Positions 26,478 to 36,499 of a stretch of 64,000 bases of DNA are shown here, piece by piece. The position numbers and the translations under genes are program-made. The stretch's first letter is position 1. Each line of letters starts with the position of its first letter. The notes under the pieces were generated by a model that saw only the letters and a program-made list of their open reading frames with translations, made no database searches and was not told where the DNA came from. The stretch is from CBDFGT01 sp965247225 (GTDB lineage Bacteria; Pseudomonadota; Alphaproteobacteria; Rhizobiales; Rhizobiaceae): positions 43,873-107,872 of the forward strand of contig CBDFGT010000040.1 of assembly GCA_965247225.1 (NCBI GenBank), read 5' to 3'.

Positions 26478-28145
26478 TCAGATGGAAAAAGTGGCGCGTC
26501 CGCCGCAAATTGTCATGACCGGATGCAGAGATGCGATGCTTTCAGGCGCGACCTGCTCGATGTCGCCCGACAGTATGACAATATCGGCGAAATAGCCGGG
26601 CTTCAGCCGGCCTTTGCGATCTTCCGCAAACTCGGCATATGCGCCTTCCGCCGTGTAGGCTTCAAGCGTTTCCATCAGGGTGAAGCGCTGGTCCGGATCC
26701 GAGTCTGCCCACTTTGACCGGGTGACTGCCGCCTGTATGCCGCGCAGTACGTTGATGTCCGAAACCGGCCAGTCGGAAGCAAACGGAATCCGCGCTCCTG
26801 CATTCTTCAGCGTGCGCCACGCATAGGCATAAGGCCAGCGATGGCGGCCGATTCGGCTGATCGATGGTTCCAGCGGAAATTCCATCGCGCCGGGCGGATG
26901 CGGCGGCTGCATCGAGGCGAGGACGCCGAGATCGGCAAAGCGCGGAATGTCGTCCGGGTGTATGACTTCGACATGTTCGATCCGGTGTCGGGAGTCGCGC
27001 TTGCCATTGGCCCTTTGCGCTGCCTCATAGCCGTCAAACACCGCCCGCACCGCGCCATCGCCGATGGCGTGAACAGCAATCTGAAGGCCGCGCCTGTCGG
27101 CCTCGATGGCAACTTGCGCGAAATGTTCGGACGACAAGAGCGGCTCGCCGCGCACGCCCCGATTGTCGGCATAGTCATCGACCATGACGGCAGTATAGCT
27201 GTCGATCACGCCGTCGTAGAACACTTTCACGAGACCGCAGCTCAGGAAATCGCTTGAGTAGGCCCGTGTCATGTCCATCGCCTTGCCGAGCTCTGACAGC
27301 GGCATGTGCGGCTTGTAGTGGAACGGGATTTTCTGGCGACACGGAAGAAAACCATCCTCCTTCTCGATCGCTGCCAGCAATTGCAACTGGTATAGATTGC
27401 CATCCATGTTGTGGACGGATGTGATGCCGTGTCTGGCGCAATAGGCAAGGCCGGTGCGCATGACATTCATGTCGGTGCGGAAGGTTTCTTCATCCGGATA
27501 CGGCTCCGGTTCGCCACCGGTGGAAAGGCCGAGGCGGTAACGGTCAATCCCGCCTGCAGACTGAATGGCGCTGAACGCATCCATTTCGAGGAGTACACCA
27601 GTCGCCTTTCCATCCTCGCCCATGACAATTTCGTGGCCGGGAGCAGTCTCCTTCCCATACAAAATGCCGGACCATTCAAGCGCTGCCGTATTGGCAAAGG
27701 CCGTGTGATGATCCGTTGCCGAAATCATCAGTGCCTGATCCTTGACGATGCCGTCGAGAATGTGCCGGTCAGGCTGGCGATCCGGACCCAGAATGCCGAA
27801 ATCGCAGCCTTGCGCAAACAGGAATTTCTGGCCCGGCCGCGATGCGGCATAGGCCCGCACGGCTTCGGTCAAGGCTTCTAGTCCATGGATGCCGCCCAGT
27901 TGCAAATGGTCCAGCTCTGCCGCACCGCAAAAAAGGTGCATGTGGTTCTCGGAAAAACCAGGCAGGACCGTTCCGCCCCTGGCGTCGATCATACTTGTTG
28001 CAATGCCCTTGTGTGCGACGATTTCATCCTGGGCGCCTACTGCCAGAATCCGGCCGTCCTTCACGGCTACCGCTTCGGCACGGGGGTGATCCGGATCGAT
28101 GGTGAGAACGCGGGCATTGGTGATGATGAGATCGGCGTGGGGCAT
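26478..28145 (-). CDS. YtcJ-type metal-dependent amidohydrolase
   Basis: A 555-residue amidohydrolase-3 family enzyme. The N-terminal beta-sandwich (LIITNARVLTIDPDHPRAEAVAV) leads to the metal site HxH in FSENHMHLF. Further His ligands are in LQIAVHAIGDGA and RIEHVEVIHP, and the final Asp is in IPFASDWPVSD. Members of this YtcJ group hydrolyse amides or imines, and substrates are mostly unknown. It is the most upstream gene of the polyamine run (114 bases before potG), so a nitrogen-rich substrate is plausible but not shown. Confidence 0.85.
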   Translation of the reverse strand: MPHADLIITNARVLTIDPDHPRAEAVAVKDGRILAVGAQDEIVAHKGIATSMIDARGGTVLPGFSENHMHLFCGAAELDHLQLGGIHGLEALTEAVRAYAASRPGQKFLFAQGCDFGILGPDRQPDRHILDGIVKDQALMISATDHHTAFANTAALEWSGILYGKETAPGHEIVMGEDGKATGVLLEMDAFSAIQSAGGIDRYRLGLSTGGEPEPYPDEETFRTDMNVMRTGLAYCARHGITSVHNMDGNLYQLQLLAAIEKEDGFLPCRQKIPFHYKPHMPLSELGKAMDMTRAYSSDFLSCGLVKVFYDGVIDSYTAVMVDDYADNRGVRGEPLLSSEHFAQVAIEADRRGLQIAVHAIGDGAVRAVFDGYEAAQRANGKRDSRHRIEHVEVIHPDDIPRFADLGVLASMQPPHPPGAMEFPLEPSISRIGRHRWPYAYAWRTLKNAGARIPFASDWPVSDINVLRGIQAAVTRSKWADSDPDQRFTLMETLEAYTAEGAYAEFAEDRKGRLKPGYFADIVILSGDIEQVAPESIASLHPVMTICGGRATFSI

Positions 28146-28287
28146 GGGACTGGTCCTGCGATGAATGGATCAAACCTGCCACGATTATCCGATCATGTGC
28201 AAGAAACTGCGACGCGGCGGGAAACAATTGCGTTGCCGGCCAGATTCAATGCAAACCCCGTCGCGGCAAAAACTTGAACGGACAACC

Positions 28288-28941
28288 TCAACCTGTCTTG
28301 TGATATCCGAATTCGGTTGCCGGTGGCGCGACCGGTTCAAGACCGGAAAAGCTGGCAAGAGGCGGTTGCGAAGACACAGCAAAATCAGGACTGTCGAAGT
28401 CGCTGAAGCGCGAACCGCGGTCGCTGCCGCCGGCTGCGATGAACTGCAGGCGATAGTACATCATTTCCGCAGCGAGCTGTTTGAGGCTGTCGAGCTTGTG
28501 CCCCATTCCCGGCGTCGGCATCATGACCTGGCGTCCGCTTTTCAGCTTTGCAAAAAGCCTGTTGCCGGAAAAGATCTGCAAAAGGCCGAAGGCGCGGCTA
28601 TGGACAGTTCTGTATCCGAAATCTTCAACATCGCACCATTCCCAGTGCCTTTCGCCGAGCAGGCCGGGAATGTGGATTCCCTGCGCATCAAAATAATAGG
28701 CCGGGACACCCAAGGCCAGCATGCGCCCGTAGCGGATGGCGATGAAACTGCCGAGCCCGGTCAAGACAGCAATCCCGAAGTGGAAGCCGGTTCCGGCGTT
28801 CAGTGCCGAATGGAGTCCCGCCACGGTTAGGCCGAGTCCTGCGGCGGCAAAGATGCCAAGCCGCAATCTGCTGTTGGCGACATTGCGCCTGCGGCTTGTC
28901 TGAGGATTGGCGACCATGGGTGGCGTCCCGTTAGTGTTCAT
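28288..28941 (-). CDS. Membrane protein, unknown function
   Basis: A 217-residue protein with two predicted membrane segments at about 27-45 (LGIFAAAGLGLTVAGL) and 52-72 (FGIAVLTGLGSFIAI). A cytoplasmic region with AYYFDAQGIHIPGL and HWEWCDVEDFGYRTV follows, which resembles the bacterial PH-like domains found after paired helices. The C-terminal 50 residues look disordered. No neighbours suggest a role. It is upstream of the amidohydrolase on the same strand with a 142-base gap. Family assignment is tentative. Confidence 0.55.
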   Translation of the reverse strand: MNTNGTPPMVANPQTSRRRNVANSRLRLGIFAAAGLGLTVAGLHSALNAGTGFHFGIAVLTGLGSFIAIRYGRMLALGVPAYYFDAQGIHIPGLLGERHWEWCDVEDFGYRTVHSRAFGLLQIFSGNRLFAKLKSGRQVMMPTPGMGHKLDSLKQLAAEMMYYRLQFIAAGGSDRGSRFSDFDSPDFAVSSQPPLASFSGLEPVAPPATEFGYHKTG

Positions 28942-29412
28942 ATGAAAAGGGTTTCTTGCCAGGCGTTTGTGTGTCGATCAGGGGCTAATTTGCAGGTCTT
29001 GGCCATGTGCAATTCAATCGAAAGGTGTAGTGCATCGCAGCGTTGGCAACTGGGTTGCTGACCCGGTTTCCAAAAAGCACTTCGCTCGTCGCATCTGCCA
29101 CCCAATTGCTCAAAAGGCTCTCCAGATTGGAGATGCCAATCTTCCAAGCGGGAAATAACCCACCGTCGGTGGCTTCGGGGGTAGCCACCTGAGATATCCG
29201 GGCCCATTTCATTTTGATGGAGGGTCCAGGAATCAGATCGATTATTATGCGCAGACTGTGAAATCACGGTGAATGGCCATAGTTTACAGATATCTAATTC
29301 AACAAGAGTACGTGCCCGCGCAAATTGCAAACCCATCCCGGGCTTGCGGCGATTGATTGCTTCTGCAAAACTGACCTTGGGTAAGACTTTGTTCTTCCCG
29401 GGCGGGGTATTC
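28942..29412. other. Intergenic region with a stem-loop
   Basis: About 470 bases between divergent genes. It holds a perfect 7-bp stem GGTGGCT (29168-29174) and AGCCACC (29183-29189) with an 8-base loop and no T-tract. Open frames here have no protein-like features. The promoter of the LuxR-hydrolase gene should lie in the right part. Confidence 0.4.
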
Positions 29413-31150
29413 ATGAGTGACGGGCAGGTTGACGAACCGGCAGATATAATCGGCAGCCTTTATGACATTGCCCTGGAGCCGGAACGGCTTGATGAGCTGG
29501 TGTCATTCTGGACGCAGCGCATTGGCAATGCGCTTGTTCTGGATTCATCCGAACTGCAGCCCTTTGCGACAATGAAGTTTCTCAATGACGAACGGGTCAT
29601 GAAACATCTGACGCGGGTCGAGGCGATTCTTCGCTCCATGATGATTGTCCCGGCAACCGAAAACAGCACGGTCGAGCAATGGGCCAAATCGAAAAATCAG
29701 GCAGCTGTCGTTTTTGACCGCAGCGCACGCGTGATTACCCTGAACAGTGCCGCTGCGGATTTTTTCAACATAGCCGCCAGGCAATGACATCGCCGCAATG
29801 GACCTGGAAGAGGACGATCTCGCCTATTTGCGCCATTGCATTACCGGCAAGGTCAATGGCTTTCACAAGCAGCGGCTCATGCGGTTCCGGCAGACAGGCG
29901 AAGCATCCCCGATTGTCTCGCTGGTGTTGGACCACCTGATGGGGAGGCCTGAACATGTCGGATTCATCGCCAGTGTCGTTACCTGGCCGGACTACCTGCC
30001 ACAGATCCTGAAAGCGTCATTCGGCCTGACACCCTCGGAAACGGATGTGTTGAAATGGCTGACGCTTGGCAAGAACGTCAAGGAAATCAGCGACATTACA
30101 GGTCGGTCGGACGGAACCATCCGCACCCACATCCGCGCCCTGCTGTCAAAGACCGAAACGCGCACCCAAATGGAACTGGTCCGGTTGACACTCGGGCTGT
30201 TTGATGTCGCCTTCGAATATGGTCAGGAAGAAATCGGGCCCACGTCGGTCCGCAGCCTCAACAACATCTATCACAAGCTGATACTCAAGGATGGCCGAAG
30301 GTTAGACTATCTGGATTTGTGCCATGCAAGGGGCAAGCCATTTATCCTGTTGCCTGGAAACATCGGTCTTTGCCGCCTGCCGGCACAGACCGAAGGCCTG
30401 ATGGCGGACCTCGGCCTGCGGATGATTGTGCCCGTCCGCGCCGGCTATGGGTACTCGACACCTTTGAAACCTGACATGCCTGCACTGGATACCGGCATTG
30501 CCGACGTGTTGGCACTCATGGACCATCTCAGATTGGGTGCGGTGCCGATTGTCTGCATGGTCAGTGATCTCCAATTGGGTACAGCCTTGGCCAAGGCAGC
30601 ACCGGACAGGGTCAGCGCTCTCATCGGCGCAAGTGCCATGTTGCCGCTGGTCGAGCCCGCGCATTTTGCCCGCCTCGACAAGTTCACCCGTTTCGCAATG
30701 GCCAGTGCCAGGCGGGCTCCGAAATCCCTTGGCTTTGTGTCGATGATATTCTTTGCCTATGCCCATCGACTGGGGATCAGGCGCTTTCTCGAACTGGTGC
30801 TGGACGGTTCGGAAATCGATCATGAAATGCTGGGACGCAATGACATCATGAACGCGCTGGAGCGCGGTGCGCACATGATGGTTCGACAGGATTTCAAGGC
30901 GCATGCAGCCTGGTCGCAGGACCTCATTTCCTTCACCGCAGACTGGCGGGACAACCTCTTGACCTGTCCCGCACCGGTGACGCTTCTGGTCGGCGACCAA
31001 TCACCGTGGGTACCGCTTGCGACGGCACGCGACTTTGCTGCCCGCTCGTCAAATATCGAAGTCGTGCCATTCGAGAATACCGGTCAGTTGCTCGCCTACC
31101 AGCATCCCGAAGCCTTGATTGGCCAGTTGCGCCGACATATCCGGCTGTAG
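29413..31150 (+). pseudogene. LuxR-type regulator fused to alpha/beta-hydrolase domain, one frame break
   Basis: The ATG at 29413 opens MSDGQVDEPADIIG and a PAS-like N-terminus up to AAADFFNIAA, where the frame stops at 29787. The same protein resumes in another frame as GNDIAAMDLEEDDLAYL; one extra base near 29778-29782 accounts for it. A LuxR helix-turn-helix follows (LTPSETDVLKWL, then ISDITGRSDGTIRTHIRALL, about 30025-30160). The remaining about 290 residues form an alpha/beta-hydrolase fold (FILLPGNIGLCRLP, RAGYGYS, then LVGDQSPWVP). The nucleophile elbow reads CMVSDLQLG, not GxSxG, and the catalytic His position reads NTGQLLAYQ. So the hydrolase domain probably binds a ligand instead of cleaving it. 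Total about 578 residues if repaired. Confidence 0.72.
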
Positions 31151-31193
31151 ATAGCCGGCAACTGACTTCCCGTTAAAAGTTAACCAAACGTTG

Positions 31194-31213
31194 CTACCTA
31201 TACAATTTGGTAG
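31194..31213. promoter_or_regulatory. 20-bp inverted repeat, possible LuxR-type box
   Basis: CTACC and GGTAG arms bracket ten bases (31194-31213), the size and symmetry of lux-type boxes. It lies about 45 bases after a LuxR-type gene and 190 bases before the RTX gene. Binding by the neighbouring regulator is inference. Confidence 0.4.
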
Positions 31214-31404
31214 AGGCGCAACTGCATGAATTGCAGTCTCATCGCTGCCGCAACGGAAGAAACCGGGCCAATTGCTGCAGGCAGGCCGTTCTTCTGGCGC
31301 GGGGAGATCGCCATGGTGCGCTTGGAAGACACAGTACTAGTTGCACTTGTCCGTATTGGTGACGGTGACCCGCTGGCATCCTCAAATTGCAAGGGTTACA
31401 TCAA

Positions 31405-34400
31405 ATGACAAACACGCCACCGGTCATAGAGCCTTTTTCCATCCACAATGTTTATCGGCTGCAGGGCAACAACCCGGTTTTTGTCTTCCCTGATGTCATG
31501 TTTTCCGATCTGGAAAACAGCTTGCCGGGTGGAAATTGGAACAACACCTTGTTTGGCGTGGGCACGGATTCGTTTGCCACGGCGCCCATTTTCGGGTTGG
31601 CATACGGACCGACATCTCACGTGAGCTACTTCGATGGTGGCGGTAGCGCAAATGTCACAAACGCCGCTTCTGCCGGTGGCGGAACCTTCCCGGTCAGCTG
31701 GCTGGGATTGGTCTACTACGATTTCGGAAACGGCAATGGACCCGTGCCCATTGGGTATCAACCTTCAAATTCTCAAAATGGCAGTCAAGCCCCGGGATAT
31801 GTCAACCAAATCGCATTCTTCCATGCAGGTTCCACGTTCACGATAGACGGCACGAGCTATGTCGCTCCGGTCATTACCACTGCAATTGCAGAAGAAGTCG
31901 TGAGAGGCTTTACCTACAATGAAGCGGGTGCCGCGCTTGGCTATTCAGGTGCCGTTTTTCTGCAACTTACCGACTTTGCCAACGAAAATTACGACTTTGT
32001 GGGTGCCGAGCAAACAAGTGACTACATCAATGTGTGGGTAACCGACGTTCAGTTGAATGGCGATGCGGCCGTCACCAGAAGCAACATGTCCATTGATATC
32101 GACGTGCTTGCCAATGATGTCGCGGTCGGTGCCGGAAACCTTGTCCTTGATACTTTTGGAGCCCAAAACGGTTCAGTCACTCTCATCATCGATGCATTGG
32201 GCCACCAGTTGCTCCGATATGAGCCGGCCGCAGGATTTGTTGGCCAAGACTGGATCAGCTACAATGTTTACGATTCCGGCGGGGAAATCCATAACGCCAC
32301 TGTCCTGGTTACGGTGGAAGGCAATACTGTCCTTGATTTCCGCGACAATGCGGTCGGCGCAAAGTTTGACCTGGACAGCGACCCGACAACACCCGAAACA
32401 GCAGCGGCAGCGCTTAGCGTCGTCTTGGGCGACCATATTGCAGGCGGTGCCAATCCCGGATTCCTCACAGTCTATGATGTGAATACGGGATTGCCTGTCT
32501 TTGGCCGCGATGTGTTGACCGATACGGGTGTGGACCCCGCGACCGTGACCGAAGTATTCGGCACCGAAGAAATTGCCAACAGCTACCAATACGGCAGCGA
32601 TCAATTTTTCATCGGCTCTGACGATGACATGACGCTCAACGGCTTGAGTGGCGATGATATTTTCGCCTTTTCAAACTATATTGCGCCGGATGATCCGGTA
32701 GCGGCACTTCCGCATTTCATAGTCCGCGGTGGCAGCGGCCAAGACCTGCTGGAGGTCCAAAACTTCCATTTGACAGGCGACCTGACAATTGACGCCACGC
32801 ACGTTGGCATAATCCAAATTGCTGCCGGTACGGGTAGCGCGGTTAATGTCTTGAATGATTTCATCGACTATACCGGAATCGAAAGTCTTTATCTGGGTGG
32901 CGGGCAAGGTAGCGATGTCATTCGCTCGGGTTTGCTCAAGACTGAGTTTTATGGCCATGAGGGTGATGATACTCTCATTGGGGGTGGGCTAAGCGAAGTT
33001 TTTCACAACGAAAATGGCGATGACACCATCTACGGCGATGGCGATGACGGTCAGTTTGCCGTTCGCGTCGACAACGACGTTATGAAATTCTACGGCAACA
33101 ACCGTAGCGACTTTGTGTTCACGGCATTGCCGGATGATCCCCTAGGGGGCAAAGGCGTTTTGGTGACATCGGCGCTCGACGCAAACGGCAATCCGTTGTC
33201 CAACTTTACCGGCACGGACCATGTGTATGGCGTGGAATTTTTTGAATTTCTCGATGGTACGTTTACAACTGCTCAGGTTCTTGGCGTCGTCGCGCCGGTA
33301 ACACTCGATTTCTCGCACAACGGAGGAATTCTCGCCGATTTTGACCAGGACCCGGCAACGCCAGATGCCTATTCCAACGGCTTGCGGATCACTTTGACCG
33401 ACAGTCCGGATGGCGGAACCGTTGAGTCCACGGCTGGCAATTCACTCCCGGCACAATCCCTTTCCGCCTTTTCGGCGTCCCCGCTCAGCGTCAACCGGAT
33501 AATCGGGTCTGATTCAGGATCAAACTGGAATTACTTCAGCAACCAGTCGTCGCGCGATGTCACCTTCATCAACAGTTCCGGCGATGGCATTTATCTCAGG
33601 CATAGCTACGCATCGGGTGTGACTTACTTCGATGGCAACAGCAGTTTTGACGGCGTCTACAGCTACGGAGCAGTAGATGTTTCGGGAGGTAACGGGTCAA
33701 CGCTCGATCTGTTGCACACCGATGCCGAAGGCTATGGCACGCTGACCACCAGTTGGGGTGCCGTTACCTCTGAAGATCACATCAAGAATGTCTGGAGTTA
33801 TAGTCTTGGTGACGCCGCGGATATCGTGATCGGTGGTGACATTGCCGGAAACATAGTCAATTTTGGTTTGGGCGGCGGCGATGACATTTTTACCGGCGGC
33901 ATGACGGATGACCACGTCTCGGGCGAGGCAGGCAACAACCGACTGGATGGCGGCGGCGGGGAAAACTCGCTCGAATTCACGCTGTATGGCGGCTATTCCA
34001 CATTCAGCGTCAATATCAACATGTTCGATGTTGATGCCCAAGGGTTCATGAAATCCTCAGCCGAAGCCGCACTTTACGATTATACGAACTACCCCGTCGT
34101 TGCATTTGGTCCGACCGAAACGTTCACCACATGGTTCAAGAATTTCATCGAACTGAATCTGTCCGAGGGCAATGATCTTGTCGTGGGGAACAATGGTCAA
34201 AACCGGTTTACCGACAACGGCGGATCGGATGTCATTTCCACCGGCGGCGGCGGCGATCAGGTCGTCCTGATCAATGACAACTCCGATGACAAAATAACCC
34301 TCGGCGCTGGCAACAACATTCTGTTTGGAAATGTTCCAGGCGGTGTGCCTTCAGACGCCGGTATCGATACGCTGTACCTGATGGGCAGTCGCCAGGATTA

Positions 34401-35727
34401 TGCCATCAATCTGGTGAGTACCGCCCAACCGGTCTTTGTTGCATGGAACGGTGGCACCTACGGATTTGCTGCCAGCAGCGGCGCATTCGTCGCCATCGAA
34501 GGCCTGGGTGCCTTGGCCTCGGAAGGTACCGATTACATAGACAGCGGATCGATCGAACGCTTCCACTTTGCCGGTGCTGACGGCATTACCAATACGGCAG
34601 ATGATGAAGAACTCACTGAGGCGCAATTGCTCGGCATCAACGCACCTCCGGCCATCACCGGTGACCTTTCGGCCGAAATCGATGAAGGTGGCGGTTATAC
34701 CCTGACTTTGGCCGACCTTTCATTCACCGATACTGATGACGACGCAACCGGCGTTGCGTTCACCGCCACCGACATCGTCAACGGCTATTTGATGGTGAGA
34801 GGCATTGAAACAAGCGTTTTCACGGCGGTCGATATTGCCGATGGCGTCGTGAAATTCATCCATGACGGATCGGAAACCTTGGCAGCCGGATTTTCGGTGA
34901 CGGTCGAGGATGGCAACGAAGACAATTCAACACCGCCGGCGCCCGTGCCGTTCACCTTCTCGGTAACGCCCCAGAATGATGCGCCTACGGTATCGTTCCG
35001 TGCCGCAGGATTCCAATGCTTCGAGCAAACAGCCGTGTTGATATCCGACGGCAGCATCATCCTCTCGGATGGCGATGCAGGGTCCGGCACGATCGGTGTT
35101 TCGCTGCAGGTTGGCGAAGGTGAACTGGCGATCAATGTCGGCAGCAATCTAGTGACGTTCATACCGCCTGTTGCGCAAGGTGGTTTGTACAGCCTGATCG
35201 GAACACTTGCAGCCATAAACGCAGTCCTTGCCGGGCAAAATGGTGCCTCCGTCAGCTACATCGACAATTCCGATAATCCCGTTGCAGCGACCACTTTGCA
35301 AATCGGCGTCAATGACTTCGGCAACAGTGGCAATGGCGCACCGCAGGGTGTGTTTGCCAATGTCCCGATTGCCATCGAGGCAGTCAATGACATGCCGGGC
35401 GCGTCGGTTCCGGTCGGCGGGTTCAATGCCATTGAACAAACGTCCCTGAATGTTTCCAATGGCAGCATCGTCATTTCGGATCCCGATGTCGGAACCGGCA
35501 CAATGGCAATCTCGCTGCAGATCGGTGTCGGCGAGTTGACGGTCAATGTAGGCTCCAATCTGGTCACCTATGTTGCCGCGCTCCAACCGAACGGATTGCA
35601 TGGGACTCGTCGGCACGCTGGAAGCCATCAATGCCGTGCTGGCAGGACAAAACGGCGCGTCCATTACATTCTTCGAGGGTTCCGATACCCCGCCGTCTGG
35701 CACCACGCTGCAAATCGGCATCAATGA
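31405..35727 (+). CDS. Giant RTX/cadherin-type secreted protein, N-terminal part
   Basis: The first and longest piece of a protein that would exceed 2000 residues. It starts MTNTPPVIEPFSIHNVYRL and has no signal peptide, as expected for type I secretion. Scattered calcium-binding turns (GLSGDDIFAF, GHEGDDTLIGGG, GGGDDIFTGG, GEAGNNRLDGGGG) are separated by beta-sandwich segments. Near the end are two copies of an about 140-residue repeat (FEQTAVLISDGSIILSDGD and IEQTSLNVSNGSIVISDPD). The true frame is left at about 35595, where GGATTGCATGGGACTC shifts; the last 40 codons to 35727 are out of frame. The ATG at 31405 begins the repeat-type protein; an in-frame upstream codon exists at 31387. Likely a surface or matrix adhesin. 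Confidence 0.75.
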   Translation: MTNTPPVIEPFSIHNVYRLQGNNPVFVFPDVMFSDLENSLPGGNWNNTLFGVGTDSFATAPIFGLAYGPTSHVSYFDGGGSANVTNAASAGGGTFPVSWLGLVYYDFGNGNGPVPIGYQPSNSQNGSQAPGYVNQIAFFHAGSTFTIDGTSYVAPVITTAIAEEVVRGFTYNEAGAALGYSGAVFLQLTDFANENYDFVGAEQTSDYINVWVTDVQLNGDAAVTRSNMSIDIDVLANDVAVGAGNLVLDTFGAQNGSVTLIIDALGHQLLRYEPAAGFVGQDWISYNVYDSGGEIHNATVLVTVEGNTVLDFRDNAVGAKFDLDSDPTTPETAAAALSVVLGDHIAGGANPGFLTVYDVNTGLPVFGRDVLTDTGVDPATVTEVFGTEEIANSYQYGSDQFFIGSDDDMTLNGLSGDDIFAFSNYIAPDDPVAALPHFIVRGGSGQDLLEVQNFHLTGDLTIDATHVGIIQIAAGTGSAVNVLNDFIDYTGIESLYLGGGQGSDVIRSGLLKTEFYGHEGDDTLIGGGLSEVFHNENGDDTIYGDGDDGQFAVRVDNDVMKFYGNNRSDFVFTALPDDPLGGKGVLVTSALDANGNPLSNFTGTDHVYGVEFFEFLDGTFTTAQVLGVVAPVTLDFSHNGGILADFDQDPATPDAYSNGLRITLTDSPDGGTVESTAGNSLPAQSLSAFSASPLSVNRIIGSDSGSNWNYFSNQSSRDVTFINSSGDGIYLRHSYASGVTYFDGNSSFDGVYSYGAVDVSGGNGSTLDLLHTDAEGYGTLTTSWGAVTSEDHIKNVWSYSLGDAADIVIGGDIAGNIVNFGLGGGDDIFTGGMTDDHVSGEAGNNRLDGGGGENSLEFTLYGGYSTFSVNINMFDVDAQGFMKSSAEAALYDYTNYPVVAFGPTETFTTWFKNFIELNLSEGNDLVVGNNGQNRFTDNGGSDVISTGGGGDQVVLINDNSDDKITLGAGNNILFGNVPGGVPSDAGIDTLYLMGSRQDYAINLVSTAQPVFVAWNGGTYGFAASSGAFVAIEGLGALASEGTDYIDSGSIERFHFAGADGITNTADDEELTEAQLLGINAPPAITGDLSAEIDEGGGYTLTLADLSFTDTDDDATGVAFTATDIVNGYLMVRGIETSVFTAVDIADGVVKFIHDGSETLAAGFSVTVEDGNEDNSTPPAPVPFTFSVTPQNDAPTVSFRAAGFQCFEQTAVLISDGSIILSDGDAGSGTIGVSLQVGEGELAINVGSNLVTFIPPVAQGGLYSLIGTLAAINAVLAGQNGASVSYIDNSDNPVAATTLQIGVNDFGNSGNGAPQGVFANVPIAIEAVNDMPGASVPVGGFNAIEQTSLNVSNGSIVISDPDVGTGTMAISLQIGVGELTVNVGSNLVTYVAALQPNGLHGTRRHAGSHQCRAGRTKRRVHYILRGFRYPAVWHHAANRHQ

Positions 35728-36349
35728 TTTCGGCAACAGCGGAACAGGGGGTGCGCAAGGCGTATTTGTTGATGTGCCGATTGCCATCCATGCTGTCGAC
35801 GATGCACCGGTTGCGCCGGTACTGAACATCACGCTTGATGAGGACGGTTTCGGCATACTGACTGCCAACGGCGGGGCGTCTGACGTTGACAGCCCAACGC
35901 TGACCTATGCCGTCAAACCGGGTGCAGGCCCCGCCCATGGCACCATCGCCTTCGACCCATTCGCCAACACGTTCTATTTCAGTCCGGAAGCCGACTTCAA
36001 CGGCAGCGACAGCGCCATCATGCTGGTCTCGGACGGCACGACGACGGTCGAGCAGGTGGTGAACTTCACGGTCAACGCCGTCAATGATGCGCCGGTTGCG
36101 GCAGAGTTGAACCTGGCGCTGGATGAAGATGGCATGATTGCCTTGCCGGTCAATGGCGGCGCAACAGACGTGGACGGCGATACTCTGACCTACACGGTGA
36201 AGAATGGATCAGAGCCGGCCCATGGCATGATGGTTTATGATCCCCAGTATGACATGTACGTCTATACACCGAACAACGACTACAATGGTTCGGACAGCGT
36301 GGTCATGCTGGTCTCGGACGGAACGACACGACCGTCGAGCAGGTGGTGA
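35570..36349 (+). pseudogene. Middle fragment of the RTX protein
   Basis: Continues the RTX protein after the first frame shift: GLVGTLEAINAVLAGQNGAS matches the end of the preceding repeat. Two cadherin-like domains follow (LNITLDEDGFGILTANGG and LNLALDEDGMIALPVNGG, each closing with DSAIMLVSDGTT or DSVVMLVSDGTT). The frame breaks again at about 36330, where ACGACACGACCGTC replaces the ACGACGACGGTC of the previous copy. The text then continues in a third frame (VEQVVNFTVNAVNDAPV) to about 36486 before the next shift. It has no start signal of its own. Confidence 0.7.
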
Positions 36350-36499
36350 ATTTCACCGTCAATGCCGTCAATGATGCGCCGGTTTTGGCCGTGCCACTGG
36401 TTGACCGCTCGACACCGGAAGAAACGGCCTTCAGTTTCACGCTTCCGGCCAACAGCTTTGCGGATGTGGATGGCGATTCCCTGACGCCTTTCTGCCAGA

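Noticed and set aside
28938..29414. Possible minus-strand gene of about 158 codons in the gap before the LuxR gene
   Set aside because: Its composition is not protein-like, it has no ribosome site and it covers the expected promoter region.
31226..31408. Small plus-strand frame of 60 codons just before the RTX gene
   Set aside because: No recognisable domain and no clear ribosome site; it overlaps the RTX start, so it was left out, though a leader peptide cannot be excluded.
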